From: Burkholderia sp.
GTDB taxonomy: Bacteria; Pseudomonadota; Gammaproteobacteria; Burkholderiales; Burkholderiaceae
Reading direction: 5' to 3'
Assembly: GCA_028292565.1 (NCBI GenBank)
Contig: JAQGMD010000221.1
Location: 1 to 19,733 of the forward strand
DNA: 19,733 nt
Of this stretch, positions 8,735 to 15,790 are shown piece by piece. The notes beneath the pieces are model-generated. The model had not been told where the DNA came from. It did not search any database and was given only the letters and a program-made list of their open reading frames with translations. A program made the position numbers and the translations under genes. Position 1 is the first letter of the stretch. Every line of letters begins with the position of its first letter.

Positions 8735-8740
8735 ATTTTA
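8735..8740 (-). promoter_or_regulatory. Candidate -10 element for azlCD
   Basis: The minus strand reads TAAAAT here, within CGGTAAAATAG, an 11-mer repeated upstream of pgk. No good -35 hexamer is seen 16-18 bases upstream. A start near 8728 would give an azlC leader of about 145 bases that includes the hairpin described separately. Confidence 0.3.
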
Positions 8741-8748
8741 CCGATGAA

Positions 8749-8777
8749 TTTTCCAGCCCGTCTGAATCCGCTAAAAT
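8749..8777 (+). promoter_or_regulatory. Candidate promoter of ilvE
   Basis: TAAAAT (8772-8777) is a good -10 match; TTTTCC lies 17 bases upstream as a poor -35. Transcription starting near 8784 would give a leader of about 25 bases, ending in the ribosome site CGGGAG (8798-8803), six bases before the ATG. Confidence 0.45.
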
Positions 8778-8809
8778 CGATGTTTTGAAACAATAACCGG
8801 GAGATTCAA

Positions 8810-9730
8810 ATGTCCATGGCCGACCGCGACGGGAAAATCTGGAAAGACGGTGAACTGATCGAATGGCGCGATGCTACCGTCCATGTGCTGACACATACGC
8901 TGCACTACGGCATGGGCGTGTTTGAAGGCGTGCGCGCATACAAGACGCCGAAGGGCACAGCGATTTTTCGGCTGAAGGAACACACCCAGCGCCTGTTCAA
9001 TTCCGCCAAGATCTTCCAGATGCAGATTCCGTTCGACATGGAGACGGTGATGGAAGCGCAGCGCCAGGTGGTGCGCGCCAACAACCTGGAATCCTGCTAC
9101 TTGCGTCCGCTGGTCTGGATCGGCTCCGAGAAACTCGGCGTCTCCGCCAAGGGCAATACGATACATACCGCGATCGCCGCGTGGCCGTGGGGCGCCTATC
9201 TCGGTGAAGACGGCCTGACCAAAGGCATACGCGTCAAGACATCGTCGTTCAGTCGCCACCATGTCAACGTCTCGCTGGTACGCGCGAAAGCCTGCGGTTA
9301 CTACATCAATTCGATCCTCGCCAACCAGGAAGCGCTGGTCGACGGCTATGACGAGGCGCTGCTGCTTGACGTGGACGGCTATGTGTCGGAAGGCTCCGGC
9401 GAGAACGTGTTCATCGTCAGGAACGGCAAGCTCTATACGCCGGACCTCGCTTCCTGCCTGGATGGCATCACACGCGATGCGGTGCTCACCATGGCGCGCG
9501 ACCTGAAGATCGAAGTCATCGAGAAGCGCATCACGCGCGATGAAATGTACTGCTGCGACGAAGCGTTCTTTACCGGTACCGCGGCGGAAATCACGCCGAT
9601 CCGTGAACTGGACAATCGTCAGATCGGCGCCGGCAAGCGCGGCCCGATCACCGAAAAACTGCAATCGCTGTTCTTCGATGTAGTCGGCGGCAAAGCACCG
9701 CAATACCAGCACTGGTTAACCTTGGTTTAG
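8810..9730 (+). CDS. ilvE: Branched-chain amino acid aminotransferase (class IV)
   Basis: IlvE is a PLP enzyme that transfers an amino group between glutamate and the 2-oxo acids of valine, leucine and isoleucine. The 306-residue product has the expected HTLHYGMGVFEGVRAYKT region (residues 29-46), the VRAKACGYYINSILANQEA segment with the PLP-binding Lys160, and LLLDVDGYVSEGSGENVFIV, followed by LYTPDLASCLDGITRDAVL. Near the C-terminus FFTGTAAEITPIRELD is typical of IlvE rather than of D-alanine aminotransferase or 4-amino-4-deoxychorismate lyase. ATG 8810 follows CGGGAG by six bases; a second ATG at 8816 is less well placed. The gene is divergent from the azlCD exporter genes and is followed 19 bases later by a zinc-finger gene. 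Confidence 0.96.
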   Translation: MSMADRDGKIWKDGELIEWRDATVHVLTHTLHYGMGVFEGVRAYKTPKGTAIFRLKEHTQRLFNSAKIFQMQIPFDMETVMEAQRQVVRANNLESCYLRPLVWIGSEKLGVSAKGNTIHTAIAAWPWGAYLGEDGLTKGIRVKTSSFSRHHVNVSLVRAKACGYYINSILANQEALVDGYDEALLLDVDGYVSEGSGENVFIVRNGKLYTPDLASCLDGITRDAVLTMARDLKIEVIEKRITRDEMYCCDEAFFTGTAAEITPIRELDNRQIGAGKRGPITEKLQSLFFDVVGGKAPQYQHWLTLV

Positions 9731-9749
9731 GAACTGTCCGGAAATCCCC

Positions 9750-9950
9750 ATGAGTGAAGCAAAACAGCAAATGAGTTACGTCGAACTGGAAGGCAAGGAC
9801 TTGCCAGCCCATTGCCCGAATCCTTCGATGCCGATCTGGTCGTCGCACCCGCGCGTGTATCTCGATCTCGACGACAAGGGCGAAGGCAAGTGCCCGTACT
9901 GCGGCACGGTATATCGCCTGAAGCCGGGCACCGTTGTAAAAGGCCATTGA
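9750..9950 (+). CDS. Small zinc-finger protein (zf-CHCC type)
   Basis: The 66-residue product has a putative zinc site made by Cys22, His33, Cys48 and Cys51 (HCPNP, SSHPRVYLDL, KCPYCGTVYRL). This is the zf-CHCC pattern found at the C-terminus of the mitochondrial complex I subunit NDUFS6 and in short free-standing proteobacterial proteins of about this size. Its role in bacteria is not known to me. It lies 19 bases after ilvE and is very likely on the same transcript. No signal peptide or membrane segment is seen, so it should be cytoplasmic. Confidence 0.88.
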   Translation: MSEAKQQMSYVELEGKDLPAHCPNPSMPIWSSHPRVYLDLDDKGEGKCPYCGTVYRLKPGTVVKGH

Positions 9951-10099
9951 AAGTGATCCCTGCGTAGCCCTGGTAACGCAACGATCCCCCCCACCTGCGT
10001 GCACCGGTAATTTTGTAATTTCCGGGTCGCACGCCTCATTCTGACTAGCATACCCCTGCATCAGCCGGCAGCCCGCCGGATGACAGCATTACATTGCTC

Positions 10100-10105
10100 T
10101 ATACT
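10100..10105 (+). promoter_or_regulatory. Candidate -10 element upstream of the SnoaL-like gene
   Basis: TATACT is a good -10 match, 75 bases before the SnoaL-like start. No matching -35 is found at 16-18 bases. The rest of the 229-base gap 9951-10179 holds a C7 run near 9985, a tandem GTAATTTT/GTAATTTC and a small CCGGC/GCCGG hairpin near 10064-10079, but no clear terminator or gene. Confidence 0.3.
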
Positions 10106-10179
10106 GGTTAGTCTACTGCGAACCGGAAATTAAGCAGCTCGCGAGCGATTATTCCGCATGGAAAGGAGATTTTTTAGCC

Positions 10180-10611
10180 ATGCCCCGAACAAGCAAACAG
10201 ATGGAGTCCGCCGAACAGGTTGAAGCCGCATTCTATGATGCGATCAGCCGCGCGGACATTGAAACAGTAATGGGCCTATGGGCCGACGACGAGGAAATAG
10301 TCTGCATACATCCTGGCGGTCCGCGCCTGGTTGGTCATGCCGCGGTGCGCGGCTCGTGGGAACAGATATTTGAAGGCGGTGGCGTGCAGATCCGCCCGGT
10401 CCAGGCAACCGTTACCCAGAACATGTCGACGTCCGTACGCAGCATCATCGAGGAGGTGCATCGTAGCATTTCGCAACCGAAAGACATCCACATACTGGCA
10501 ACCAACATCTACATGAAAACAGCGCAGGGCTGGCGCCTTGTGGCTCATCATGCGTCGGTTGTGCCCGGTGAAGCACCATCCGACCTGCCGGTAACGGCCC
10601 TCCTGCATTGA
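10180..10611 (+). CDS. NTF2/SnoaL-fold protein of unknown function
   Basis: The 143-residue protein has the pattern of SnoaL-like/DUF4440 proteins of the NTF2 superfamily: an N-terminal helix AFYDAISRADIETVMGLWADDEEIVCIHPGG, then LVGHAAVRGSWEQIFEG, alternating strands, and a final ATNIYMKTAQGWRLVAHHASV strand pair. Members range from enzymes to ligand-binding proteins; no specific reaction can be assigned. AAGGAG (10163-10168) lies 11 bases before ATG 10180, a slightly long but usable spacing. Its TGA shares its last base with the ATG of the next gene, a YheT-type hydrolase, so the two are probably translated together. No signal peptide is seen. Confidence 0.88.
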   Translation: MPRTSKQMESAEQVEAAFYDAISRADIETVMGLWADDEEIVCIHPGGPRLVGHAAVRGSWEQIFEGGGVQIRPVQATVTQNMSTSVRSIIEEVHRSISQPKDIHILATNIYMKTAQGWRLVAHHASVVPGEAPSDLPVTALLH

Positions 10612-11564
10612 TGGACTACGTCGCGCCACGCTGGTTGCCCGGTGGGCACCTGCAAACGATTTACCCGCCGACTTGTATCGTCAAGCCGCCGGTTGCCTAT
10701 CGCCGCGAGCGCTGGGCAACGCCCGACGGAGATTTCATCGACATCGATTTCGTCGATGGCAAGCCGGAGCAGCCCTTCATCGTCCTGTTTCACGGATTGG
10801 AGGGCTCATCCGACAGCCACTATGCGCGTTCGTTGATGGCGCAGGTTGCGGCGCTTGGATGGTCAGGTGCCGTACCGCATTTTCGCGGCTGCTCGGGCGA
10901 ATTGAATCATGCGCCCCGCTTCTACCATTCAGGTGATGCCGCGGAGGTGGACTGGATCGTCCGGCGACTGGCGGGGGAACGCAAGAAAACCCCGTCATCG
11001 AAATTTTATGCGGCCGGGGTTTCACTCGGTGGCAACGCACTGCTGCGCTGGCTCGGCGAATCCCAGCATCAGGCCACGATTGTGGACGCCGCATGCGCGA
11101 TCTCCGCACCTCTCGATCTGGCGGGAGGCGGCGCGGCACTGTCACGCGGGCTGAACATGATCTATACCCGGGTGTTCCTGCAAACCCTGAAACCGAAATG
11201 CATGCAAAAACTGAAGCAGTTCCCTGCCCTGTTCAACCAGGAAACCATGCTGCGGGCGCGCAACCTGTATGAGTTCGACAATATCGTCACCGCGCCACTG
11301 CACGGCTATCGCAATACCGATGATTACTGGGACCGTGCCAGCGCAAAACATGTGCTGTCGGATATCAAGGTGCCGACCCTGATACTGAATGCGCAGAACG
11401 ATCCGTTCCTGCCTGCACATCATTTGCCCCAGACTGCATCGCGTCATGTCACTCTTGAATATCCAAAGGAAGGCGGACATGTCGGATTTGCAGACGGCGC
11501 AGTGCCGGGGCAACTCAACTGGCTGCCGCAGCGGATACTGCGGTTCCTGCAGACGTCGACGTAA
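10611..11564 (+). CDS. YheT-family alpha/beta hydrolase
   Basis: YheT-type proteins are cytoplasmic alpha/beta hydrolases of the AB-hydrolase YheT/EMB8 group, with assumed esterase activity but no firm natural substrate. I chose ATG 10611 (MDYVAPRWLPGGHLQTIYP; 317 residues), one codon inside a possible TTG start, because it forms the one-base overlap with the preceding stop. Typical family motifs are PGGHLQT at the N-terminus, LFHGLEGSSDSHYARSLM, HFRGCSGE and the nucleophile elbow GVSLGGN with Ser138. Asp264 (NAQNDPF) and His290 (GGHVGF) complete the triad. It sits between an NTF2-fold gene and an uncharacterised gene that begins five bases after its stop. Confidence 0.94.
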   Translation: MDYVAPRWLPGGHLQTIYPPTCIVKPPVAYRRERWATPDGDFIDIDFVDGKPEQPFIVLFHGLEGSSDSHYARSLMAQVAALGWSGAVPHFRGCSGELNHAPRFYHSGDAAEVDWIVRRLAGERKKTPSSKFYAAGVSLGGNALLRWLGESQHQATIVDAACAISAPLDLAGGGAALSRGLNMIYTRVFLQTLKPKCMQKLKQFPALFNQETMLRARNLYEFDNIVTAPLHGYRNTDDYWDRASAKHVLSDIKVPTLILNAQNDPFLPAHHLPQTASRHVTLEYPKEGGHVGFADGAVPGQLNWLPQRILRFLQTST

Positions 11565-11569
11565 ACAAT

Positions 11570-12169
11570 ATGGATGACATCGTCAAACAGGCTATGGCCA
11601 AGTGGCCGAATGTGCCGCACTGCTACGGGTGGCTCGCATTGGATGCACGCGGCAAGTGGCGCATGAGGGACGAGCGGTCGCAGGCGCTCGGCCTGGCCGG
11701 TGACCCAATCAATAATGCAGCACTGCTTGGCTTCATTAGCCGCAATTACCACCATGACGAACACGGCCGCTGGTTCTTCCAGAACGGACCGCAGCGGGTG
11801 TATGTGAATCTCGAAGCGACGCCCTACATCGCCCATACCGACCCGGTGCACCGATACGTTTTACACACCGGCGAGGCATTTCCGGCGATCGAGGCCGCAT
11901 GGATGACGGGGTCGGGCCAACTGCTGTTCACGAGCGCTGAAAAGGTCGCGTTGCTGGATGACCGCGACACGGCGCAATGCCTTGACTACCTGCGGATCGA
12001 CGGCACACGCGTCGAAGACGATCAATTGCTGGCATGGCTGGACGTCCCGCAAAGCAAAGTCCTGCTGACACTGGACTTTGCAGGTGAACGGATCGCCGTG
12101 CAGCGGATCGCGCACGATGCAATCGCCGCACAATTCGGGTTTGTGCAGAGCCCGCAACCCGAGGGCTAA
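11570..12169 (+). CDS. Uncharacterised Burkholderiales protein (DUF2946-like)
   Basis: The 199-residue soluble protein has no signal peptide or membrane segment. The N-terminal half contains MAKWPNVPHCYGWLALDARG, LLGFISRNYHHDEHGRWFFQ and NGPQRVYVNLEATPYIAHTD, a pattern I associate with a family annotated as DUF2946 in Burkholderiales; the exact family number is from memory and may be wrong. The second half has AAWMTGSGQLLFTSAEKVALLDDRD and a closing acidic/strand region that look like a small beta-rich domain. No catalytic motif is recognised. It starts five bases after the YheT stop and is the last gene of that trio; it converges on bepA, with only 14 bases between the two stops. Confidence 0.85.
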   Translation: MDDIVKQAMAKWPNVPHCYGWLALDARGKWRMRDERSQALGLAGDPINNAALLGFISRNYHHDEHGRWFFQNGPQRVYVNLEATPYIAHTDPVHRYVLHTGEAFPAIEAAWMTGSGQLLFTSAEKVALLDDRDTAQCLDYLRIDGTRVEDDQLLAWLDVPQSKVLLTLDFAGERIAVQRIAHDAIAAQFGFVQSPQPEG

Positions 12170-12183
12170 AGAGTGGCAGGGGG

Positions 12184-13686
12184 CTATTTCTCCCGCTGCT
12201 CCTTGACCTCTTCTCGCCAAAGCGCTTTCAACTCTCGCTCGCGCGCATCGATCACAGCCTGATCGTAAAAGGATGCATCCGGGGCGCGACGCGCAATGGT
12301 GAGCTGATCGATTGCGGTGAGCAGGCCTCCTGACAACGCGTAGGATTCCGCCAGCGCCATGTGCTGCAGCGCCTGCTTGCCTTGCGCCGCATAGGCCCGG
12401 GCCAATCGATCATGCAGTTGCGATTCCTGCCGATAAAGCTGCGCCTGATCGCGCAGATAGCGTATCGAATCGTCGTATTGCCCGGACGCGGTCAGCGCGT
12501 CAGCGTATTGCCATGCAATGCTGCGCGATACCGGGAACTGCGCACGCGCCGCGTCCGCCTCTTTCAATGCATTGGCAGGCTGATTTGCGGCCAGCTTCAT
12601 ATCGATCGCTAGCCCGGCCAATATCGTGCTCTCCTTGGCGGCAGGCATACCTTGCGCCGCATCGCGCGCTTCCCGAAGCAGTGACTGCGCCCTGGCCGGC
12701 TCATTCTGCCTGAGAGCGATAAAAGCCAATCCGTATTTGGCCGCGACGGTCTGAATTTTGTTCTTAAGTTGTAATTGATTCTCGAACGCAGTGGTTGCAT
12801 CACGCAAGCCTTGCGGCGAAAGGTCTTGCAGCACGCGCACCCTGGCCCGGACCAACTGGAATTCGAGACTGTCGGGACGCTGCTTGTAGCGCTGGTCACG
12901 GGTCCGCGCCTGGATATCGGCGATACGTTCGGTGGTCAGCGGGTGCGAGCGGAGATAAGCGGGTGCTTCCGTGTAATTGCGGCTGGCATTTTGCATGCGG
13001 CCGAAGAACTGAATCATGCCGCCGGTTTCGAAACCGGCTTCGCGCAGGATTTGCAGGCCGACGCGGTCCGCCTCGCGCTCGGCGTCGCGGCTGAAATTGA
13101 GCTGACGCTGGATCGCAAGGCCCTGCCCGCCCATCAGCAGCGCACCCGAAGCATCCGGGCTGGAGCGCGCCGCCAGCGCGGCCAGTACAGCGGCCGCCAA
13201 CGGAATGAGCGCATCCTGCCGCTGCTTGCCCAGCATGCGTGCAATGTGCCGCTGCGCGACGTGGCCGATTTCGTGCGCGACCACGCCGGCCAGTTCCGAT
13301 TCGTTCTGCGCCGCCAGGATCAGCGCCGAATGCACGCCGATAAATCCTCCCGGCAGCGCGAATGCGTTCATCATCCGGTCGCGCACGGCGAAAAAGAAGT
13401 AGTCGTAGCCGGCCTCGCCCCGTGCCTCCGGCGTCACCGCCAGCATCGTTCCGCCGAAGTTGTTCAAATATTCAGTCACAGCCGGATCGTCGAGATAATC
13501 GCGATCGCGCCGGATATCGCGCATGATCTGCTCACCCAGCTTGCGTTCCATCTGGGGCGACAGCTCGGCGCGATCCACGTCGCCAAGACTGGGCAGATTC
13601 TGCGCGTGTGCAATTGGCGGCGCAACCGCGACCGGCAAAGCGCACATCAGTGCCGCTACGAGATTGGCCAGGAAAATTTGTTTCAT
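12184..13686 (-). CDS. bepA: Periplasmic M48 metalloprotease with TPR region, BepA/YfgC type
   Basis: BepA assists assembly of the outer-membrane LPS transporter LptD and degrades stalled outer-membrane proteins. The 500-residue product starts with a signal peptide (MKQIFLANLVAALMCALPVA, cleavage likely after AHA near residue 28), so it is exported. The zinc protease domain has HEIGH (His138, Glu139, His142), the third ligand Glu203 in SRDAEREADR, and His248 in SHPLTTERI, which corresponds to the regulatory His246 of E. coli BepA. From about residue 280 on, the sequence is helical and repeat-like, with Ala/Arg-rich TPR character. Length and layout agree with the family. It is divergent from moaC across a 103-base gap. 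Confidence 0.93.
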   Translation of the reverse strand: MKQIFLANLVAALMCALPVAVAPPIAHAQNLPSLGDVDRAELSPQMERKLGEQIMRDIRRDRDYLDDPAVTEYLNNFGGTMLAVTPEARGEAGYDYFFFAVRDRMMNAFALPGGFIGVHSALILAAQNESELAGVVAHEIGHVAQRHIARMLGKQRQDALIPLAAAVLAALAARSSPDASGALLMGGQGLAIQRQLNFSRDAEREADRVGLQILREAGFETGGMIQFFGRMQNASRNYTEAPAYLRSHPLTTERIADIQARTRDQRYKQRPDSLEFQLVRARVRVLQDLSPQGLRDATTAFENQLQLKNKIQTVAAKYGLAFIALRQNEPARAQSLLREARDAAQGMPAAKESTILAGLAIDMKLAANQPANALKEADAARAQFPVSRSIAWQYADALTASGQYDDSIRYLRDQAQLYRQESQLHDRLARAYAAQGKQALQHMALAESYALSGGLLTAIDQLTIARRAPDASFYDQAVIDARERELKALWREEVKEQREK

Positions 13687-13713
13687 TCTATTTAACCGTC
13701 ACCATGGATTACC

Positions 13714-13744
13714 GGAGGGAGGGCCCCTCCTGCGATGATATGAT
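13714..13744 (+). promoter_or_regulatory. GC-rich hairpin and -10-like box between bepA and moaC
   Basis: GGAGGG (13714-13719) pairs with CCCTCC (13725-13730) around the five-base loop AGGGC, giving a six-base stem. Just after it is TATGAT (13739-13744), a possible -10 for moaC, with no recognisable -35 because the hairpin occupies that place. A regulator might bind there, or the hairpin may be part of a bepA leader read the other way. Function is not shown by sequence alone. Confidence 0.3.
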
Positions 13745-13789
13745 ACCCCTACACCATGTTCGTTCAAGCATCGTAAAACCCTGTTACCC

Positions 13790-14305
13790 ATGAGCACAAA
13801 GAAAGACAATAATACTCCCGCCGAAGTGAATGACGGCCTCACCCATTTTGACGCAACCGGCCAGGCGCACATGGTGGATGTCGGTGAAAAAAAAGAAACC
13901 CATCGCATCGCGGTTGCCGGCGGAACTATCCGCATGAAACCGGAAACGCTCTCCATCATTCAGTCCGGCACCGCCAAAAAAGGTGATGTTTTAGGCATCG
14001 CTCGCATTGCCGCCATCATGGCCGCCAAACGTACCAGTGACCTGATTCCGTTATGCCACCCGTTGGGACTGACGCGGGTCGCGGTGGACTTTGAGGTCGA
14101 TGCGGAGCAATCAAGCGTGACATGCACCGCCCAGGTCGAGACCTACGGTAAAACCGGCGTTGAAATGGAAGCGCTTACGGCGGTGCAGATCGGGCTGCTG
14201 ACGATCTACGATATGTGCAAGGCGGTCGACCGCGGGATGGTGATGACGGACGTGCGGGTACTGGAAAAGCACGGCGGCAAATCGGGCGACTGGAGCGCCC
14301 CCTGA
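13790..14305 (+). CDS. moaC: Cyclic pyranopterin monophosphate synthase
   Basis: MoaC converts the product of MoaA (3',8-cyclo-7,8-dihydro-GTP) into cyclic pyranopterin monophosphate, an early step of molybdenum cofactor synthesis. The 171-residue product has [79 protein letters not shown] and [12 protein letters not shown], covering the known active-site Asp and Lys regions. About 15 extra polar residues ([15 protein letters not shown]) precede the usual N-terminus; ATG 13790 is the only in-frame ATG before the core. No other moa genes are in the window, so it stands apart from a moa cluster. The ribosome site is weak. Confidence 0.96.
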   Translation: MSTKKDNNTPAEVNDGLTHFDATGQAHMVDVGEKKETHRIAVAGGTIRMKPETLSIIQSGTAKKGDVLGIARIAAIMAAKRTSDLIPLCHPLGLTRVAVDFEVDAEQSSVTCTAQVETYGKTGVEMEALTAVQIGLLTIYDMCKAVDRGMVMTDVRVLEKHGGKSGDWSAP

Positions 14306-14339
14306 TTCTTCAGTAGTACGTCCGGCTGACCGTTAAAAG

Positions 14340-14930
14340 CTACGCGCGCAAAAACGCGAGCATCGTTCCGGCCAGCGAAATCACATCCCCATATTCCAGC
14401 TTACGGGTCTCGGCGCCTATCGATACCCCGTTTATCGCGGGCTCGATGTCACCTTCAATGTGGGTGATGAAATAGTCCCCGGACTGCCGGGTAATGGCGG
14501 CCACCTGTTCTCCCGGCCGGCCGAGCGTTGTCAGGGTTCTATTGAGCGCGATCTCCGTGCCGGAGTGGACGCCATTCAGGACGCGTATCGTGGGGACCAT
14601 ATTCCGCAAGGGGTTCACGGTGGGCGCGTCGCTGCTATCGGCGACATATCGCAATTTGTACTGGCCCAGTTCAATCAGGTCACCGTTGCGCAGCTGGTGC
14701 TTCTTTATCGGCTTCCCGTTGACCTGCGCGCCGATCGTACCAGTCCGGCTGCTCCGCTCTTCGAAGAACGATAGCTCATTGCGGGTCACGATTACCGCAT
14801 GCTCGTCGCTCATCCCGGGACTGTCGATGAAGATATCGTTGTCGGGCCGGCGTCCGATAGTGACTATTTCTTTCGCCAGAGCCACTTCCCGCACTACCGC
14901 GTTGCTCACGCTCAGGATCAGCTTCGCCAT
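14340..14930 (-). CDS. FHA-domain protein (one canonical and one degenerate FHA domain)
   Basis: FHA domains bind phosphothreonine peptides and recruit partners in Ser/Thr kinase signalling. In this 196-residue protein the first domain (about residues 4-97) has the expected GR (26-27), S..H (Ser41, His44) and Asn71 (QVNG) positions. A short linker is followed by a second FHA-like fold (about 113-194) that keeps LGR (136-138) and a closing YGDVISLAGTMLAFL strand but lacks the S..H phosphate-binding pair, so it may not bind phosphopeptides. No membrane segment is seen. It starts 14 bases after the PP2C phosphatase stop, so the two are probably one operon. The partner kinase is not visible in the window. 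Confidence 0.9.
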   Translation of the reverse strand: MAKLILSVSNAVVREVALAKEIVTIGRRPDNDIFIDSPGMSDEHAVIVTRNELSFFEERSSRTGTIGAQVNGKPIKKHQLRNGDLIELGQYKLRYVADSSDAPTVNPLRNMVPTIRVLNGVHSGTEIALNRTLTTLGRPGEQVAAITRQSGDYFITHIEGDIEPAINGVSIGAETRKLEYGDVISLAGTMLAFLRA

Positions 14931-14944
14931 CTCGTTCTGTTTTC

Positions 14945-15772
14945 CTAAGTCAGCCAGTTCAGGAGTCGTCCAAGGAGGCTGCTGGAACCAGGCGTATGGG
15001 ACTGCACTTTGACCAATATGGCGGATATATTATCGTGGCCCCCATTCTGATTTGCTTTTTGCACCAGCGCGTCACATGCGCCTTGGAGCGAGGCCCCGTG
15101 CATGAGCAGAATGTCGCGCATCTCTTCATCGGTCAGCATATCGGACAAGCCGTCCGAACATAACAGGTAAACTTCTTCAGGTTCGGTCTGATGGTCGTGA
15201 ATTTCGACTTCCATCTCGGCATCGACGCCGAGCGCCCGCGTTACCAGATTCTTGTTTTGCGAAAACCGGGCCCACTCGGGGCTGATCAGGCCGGCATCGA
15301 TCTGCTCCTGCAGCAATGAATGATCACGCGTGATCTGCGTCAGTTCGCCTTGCCGAAAACGATAGGCGCGCGAATCGCCAACATGCGCGATGATGACCTT
15401 ATCTTCGTGAAATAACGCCGTCACCAGGGTTGTACCCATGCCCTGGTATTCAGGCTGCACCCGGGCGGCTTCAATGACCGCGGAATTGGCGCGCTGGATG
15501 GACTCGACCATCAGGTTCTGCAGCTGCCTGCCGCGGGTAGTGAGCAAGTCCTGCAACTGGCTTTCCAGCCGGTCCAGCCCTTCTTCCAGTGATTCCCGTA
15601 TGACGTCGGTCGCAATGCGGCTGGCAACTTCGCCGGCGCTGTACCCGCCCATCCCGTCAGCGAGGATCGCAATGCCATACGTCCCGCTGACCGCAATCGC
15701 ATCCTCGTTCTTGGAGCGGATGCGACCGGTATCGGTTTTGGAGGCTAATTCAAGCGCGACGTTATTTGCCAT
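14945..15772 (-). CDS. PP2C-type Ser/Thr protein phosphatase (Stp1/PstP type)
   Basis: Enzymes of this type remove phosphate from Ser/Thr (mainly Thr) of proteins using two metal ions, usually opposing a Hanks-type kinase. The chosen start, ATG 15772, gives 275 residues (MANNVALELASKTDTGRIR); a TTG two codons upstream would add MP. All family motifs are present: IRSKNEDA (Glu23, Asp24), LADGMGGYSAGEVAS (Asp39), GMGTTLV, HVGDSRAYRF, ITRDHSL, TRALG, LLCSDGLSDML and GGHDNISAILV. No signal peptide or membrane segment is seen, so it is cytoplasmic. The stop lies 14 bases before an FHA gene. No typical ribosome site is visible; TATAAT lies six bases before the ATG. Confidence 0.93.
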   Translation of the reverse strand: MANNVALELASKTDTGRIRSKNEDAIAVSGTYGIAILADGMGGYSAGEVASRIATDVIRESLEEGLDRLESQLQDLLTTRGRQLQNLMVESIQRANSAVIEAARVQPEYQGMGTTLVTALFHEDKVIIAHVGDSRAYRFRQGELTQITRDHSLLQEQIDAGLISPEWARFSQNKNLVTRALGVDAEMEVEIHDHQTEPEEVYLLCSDGLSDMLTDEEMRDILLMHGASLQGACDALVQKANQNGGHDNISAILVKVQSHTPGSSSLLGRLLNWLT

Positions 15773-15778
15773 CGGCAA

Positions 15779-15784
15779 ATTATA
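15779..15784 (-). promoter_or_regulatory. Perfect -10 box six bases before the PP2C start
   Basis: The minus strand reads TATAAT, then TTGCCG, then ATG (15772). With the usual six-base distance, transcription would begin at the A of the start codon, giving a leaderless message. This would explain the missing ribosome site. The hexamer 17 bases upstream (CTAACC) is a poor -35, which weakens the call. Confidence 0.4.
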
Positions 15785-15790
15785 CGTGGT

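Noticed and set aside
8771..9712. Minus-strand frame of 313 codons opposite ilvE
   Set aside because: Shadow of ilvE; low-complexity composition rich in His, Arg and Val, with no motif.
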